Of a DNA stretch of 15,661 nt, positions 14,705 to 15,661 are shown piece by piece. The stretch is from an uncultured Anaerolineaceae bacterium (GTDB lineage Bacteria; Chloroflexota; Anaerolineae; Promineifilales; Promineifilaceae): contig CALBTC010000368.1 of the NCBI GenBank assembly GCA_937967805.1, positions 1 to 15,661 on the forward strand, given 5' to 3'. Positions within the stretch are counted from its first letter, which is position 1; every line of letters begins with the position of its first letter. The notes beneath the pieces were generated by a model. It was given only the letters and a program-made list of their open reading frames with translations, searched no databases and was not told the origin of the DNA. A program made the translations under genes and the position numbers.

Positions 14705-14726
14705 GCCGGGGAATTCATTCCTCGGC
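14705..14726. repeat. REP-like hairpin downstream of the MFS gene
   Basis: GCCGGGGAAT (14705-14714) and ATTCCTCGGC (14717-14726) pair over 10 bp with one G-T wobble and a 2-nt centre. A second word, GAATGAAATC (14736-14745), is an imperfect complement of GAATTCATTC within the same hairpin, so an alternative longer fold exists. No T-run follows. It may stabilise or end the MFS transcript, or be a dispersed REP-type element. Confidence 0.55.
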
Positions 14727-14785
14727 GATAGTGGCGAATGAAATCTAACTTTGTCAAGTTACTCACCTAAATTTTTGGAGACAAC

Positions 14786-15520
14786 ATGACCCAAACAGCT
14801 TCCTGGCAAGAGTCTGATTCGCAAGATTTTATTGATTACGGCCGTTACTTCGTCCCCCAGCGCGAATACCAGCTACAAACCATCGCTGATCTCATTCCAC
14901 AGCCCAGCGGCCCGGCCCACATTTTAGAGCTGAGCTGCGGCGAGGGTCTGCTGGCTGAGGTTCTGCTGGCGCGCTTCCCCACAGTGACCCTACACGGCTA
15001 CGATCTCTCGCCCGCCATGCTGGCCCAGGCGCAAAACCGGCTGGCCCATTTTGCTGACCGCTTTGTGCCGCGCCAGTTTGATCTGGCCCAAACAGAATGG
15101 CGCACGGCAGAACCAACGTTCCACGCCGTTGTCAGCTCGCTCACCATTCACCATCTGGGCGGGCCAGACAAGCTGCGGCTGTTCCTGGATCTGTACCGGA
15201 TGTTGCAACCCGGCGGCGTGCTGATCATTGCTGATCTGGTTGCCCCAACGCGTGAACTGGGCACGGCCGTTGCCGCCAAAGCGTGGGATGAAGCGGTGCG
15301 CCAACGCAGCCGGCAGCTGGACGGCAACGACGACGCACTGGTCCAGTTTGAACGGCTCAAGTGGAACCTTTACCGCTACCCGGAAGACCCGGCAGAAGCG
15401 ATCGACAAGCCGAGCAGCTTACTGGACCAATTGAAATGGGTGGAGCAGGCGGGCTTTACGGCCGTTGACCTCCATTGGTCCCTGGCCGGGCACGTCATCT
15501 ACAGCGCGGTAAAAATATGA
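14786..15520 (+). CDS. Class I SAM-dependent methyltransferase
   Basis: This 244-aa soluble methyltransferase has the Rossmann-fold SAM-binding order. Motif I ILELSCGEG (about 46-54) is the GxGxG-type loop with Ser-Cys-Gly-Glu-Gly. GYDLSPAML (about 71-79) supplies the acidic ribose-binding residue (Asp73). VVSSLTIHHL (about 115-124) is motif IV-like, and LQPGGVLIIADLV (about 140-152) is the family's post-motif strand. The pattern is that of Methyltransf_11/25-type enzymes (UbiE/CmoA-like), whose substrates range from quinones to tRNA. None can be chosen here. The start has TTGGAG at 5-6 nt spacing. The stop overlaps the next start as ATGA, so the downstream Nudix gene is translationally coupled. 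Confidence 0.92.
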   Translation: MTQTASWQESDSQDFIDYGRYFVPQREYQLQTIADLIPQPSGPAHILELSCGEGLLAEVLLARFPTVTLHGYDLSPAMLAQAQNRLAHFADRFVPRQFDLAQTEWRTAEPTFHAVVSSLTIHHLGGPDKLRLFLDLYRMLQPGGVLIIADLVAPTRELGTAVAAKAWDEAVRQRSRQLDGNDDALVQFERLKWNLYRYPEDPAEAIDKPSSLLDQLKWVEQAGFTAVDLHWSLAGHVIYSAVKI

Positions 15521-15661
15521 GTGTAGGACGATTTTTAGGCGGCATCATGGCTCTGGTGCGTGAATTGGAAAACGGCCGTTACCTCCTGCTCCAGCGCGCC
15601 AGCATTAAAGACGTGGGCGCAGGCAGCTGGGAATGCGTCACCGGGCGCGTGGACCAGGGGG
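15517..15661 (+). CDS. Nudix hydrolase, N-terminal fragment (runs off right edge)
   Basis: The ATG at 15517-15519 overlaps the methyltransferase stop (ATGA). The 48 visible codons read MSVGRFLGGIMALVRELENG, then RYLLLQRAS, then GAGSWECVTGRVDQG. This is the first strand pair of a Nudix fold, ending just where the catalytic box would begin (WECVTGRVDQG matches the usual W-x-x-P/T-G-G-x-x-x-x-G-E lead-in). The catalytic REUXEE residues lie outside the window. It appears to be a single-domain MutT-like protein, distinct from the double-Nudix pair at 3289-5330. Coupling to the methyltransferase suggests co-production, but no joint function is evident. Confidence 0.8.
   Translation, partial: MSVGRFLGGIMALVRELENGRYLLLQRASIKDVGAGSWECVTGRVDQG

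Overview
The window looks like a piece of a bacterial chromosome of roughly 50-55% GC, most probably from the phylum Chloroflexota (Anaerolineae/Caldilineae side). This is inferred from several traits: a secreted beta-helix protein ending in the C-terminal motif YLPLVVRP, lipoproteins with Thr/Pro-rich linkers, a 7TM-PAS-type histidine kinase, an Ig-domain-bearing alpha-2-macroglobulin, and two apparent leaderless promoters. No plasmid, phage, transposase or CRISPR genes are visible. It reads as ordinary housekeeping and accessory chromosome with short intergenic repeats.

Layout. On the minus strand, 1-1598 is the N-terminal part of a large lipoprotein (alpha-2-macroglobulin-like, running off the left edge). 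Across a 358-bp divergent intergenic region lies tadA (1957-2451, plus strand), followed by tRNA-Ser(CGA) (2510-2596) with its own terminator. A DUF1684 gene (2741-3268) and a double-Nudix gene (3289-4230) form a probable operon. A second double-Nudix paralogue (4428-5330) follows behind its own -10 box and a long perfect inverted repeat in the leader. A TPR-like protein gene (5552-6427) converges on a secreted parallel beta-helix protein gene (6508-8085, minus strand). A plus-strand run then follows: a beta-lactamase-fold serine hydrolase lipoprotein (8265-9695), a 7TM/3-PAS histidine kinase (9902-12442), an MscS channel (12618-13430), an MFS transporter (13501-14682), a SAM methyltransferase (14786-15520), and the start of a third Nudix protein that overlaps the methyltransferase stop as ATGA (15517 to the right edge).

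How the genes work together. TadA makes inosine at tRNA wobble position 34, so tadA and tRNA-Ser are a loose translation cluster. The two double-Nudix genes are tandem duplicates. In the second one, the C-terminal Nudix box has lost its catalytic glutamates, suggesting one catalytic and one structural or regulatory domain. The envelope genes (A2M lipoprotein, beta-helix protein, serine hydrolase lipoprotein, sensor kinase, MscS, MFS) are separate units, and nothing in the sequence ties them into one pathway.

The most striking signal is not a gene. The palindromic octamer ACGGCCGT occurs about 29 times by eye count in 15.7 kb, against about 0.24 expected for a random octamer. It lies in genes on both strands, in all three codon phases, and in spacers. 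This resembles the HIP1 palindrome of cyanobacteria. Three further families of short palindromic intergenic elements are also present: GTGAAACGTGA-type, AAACCC-AAGGGTTT-type, and a REP-like hairpin.
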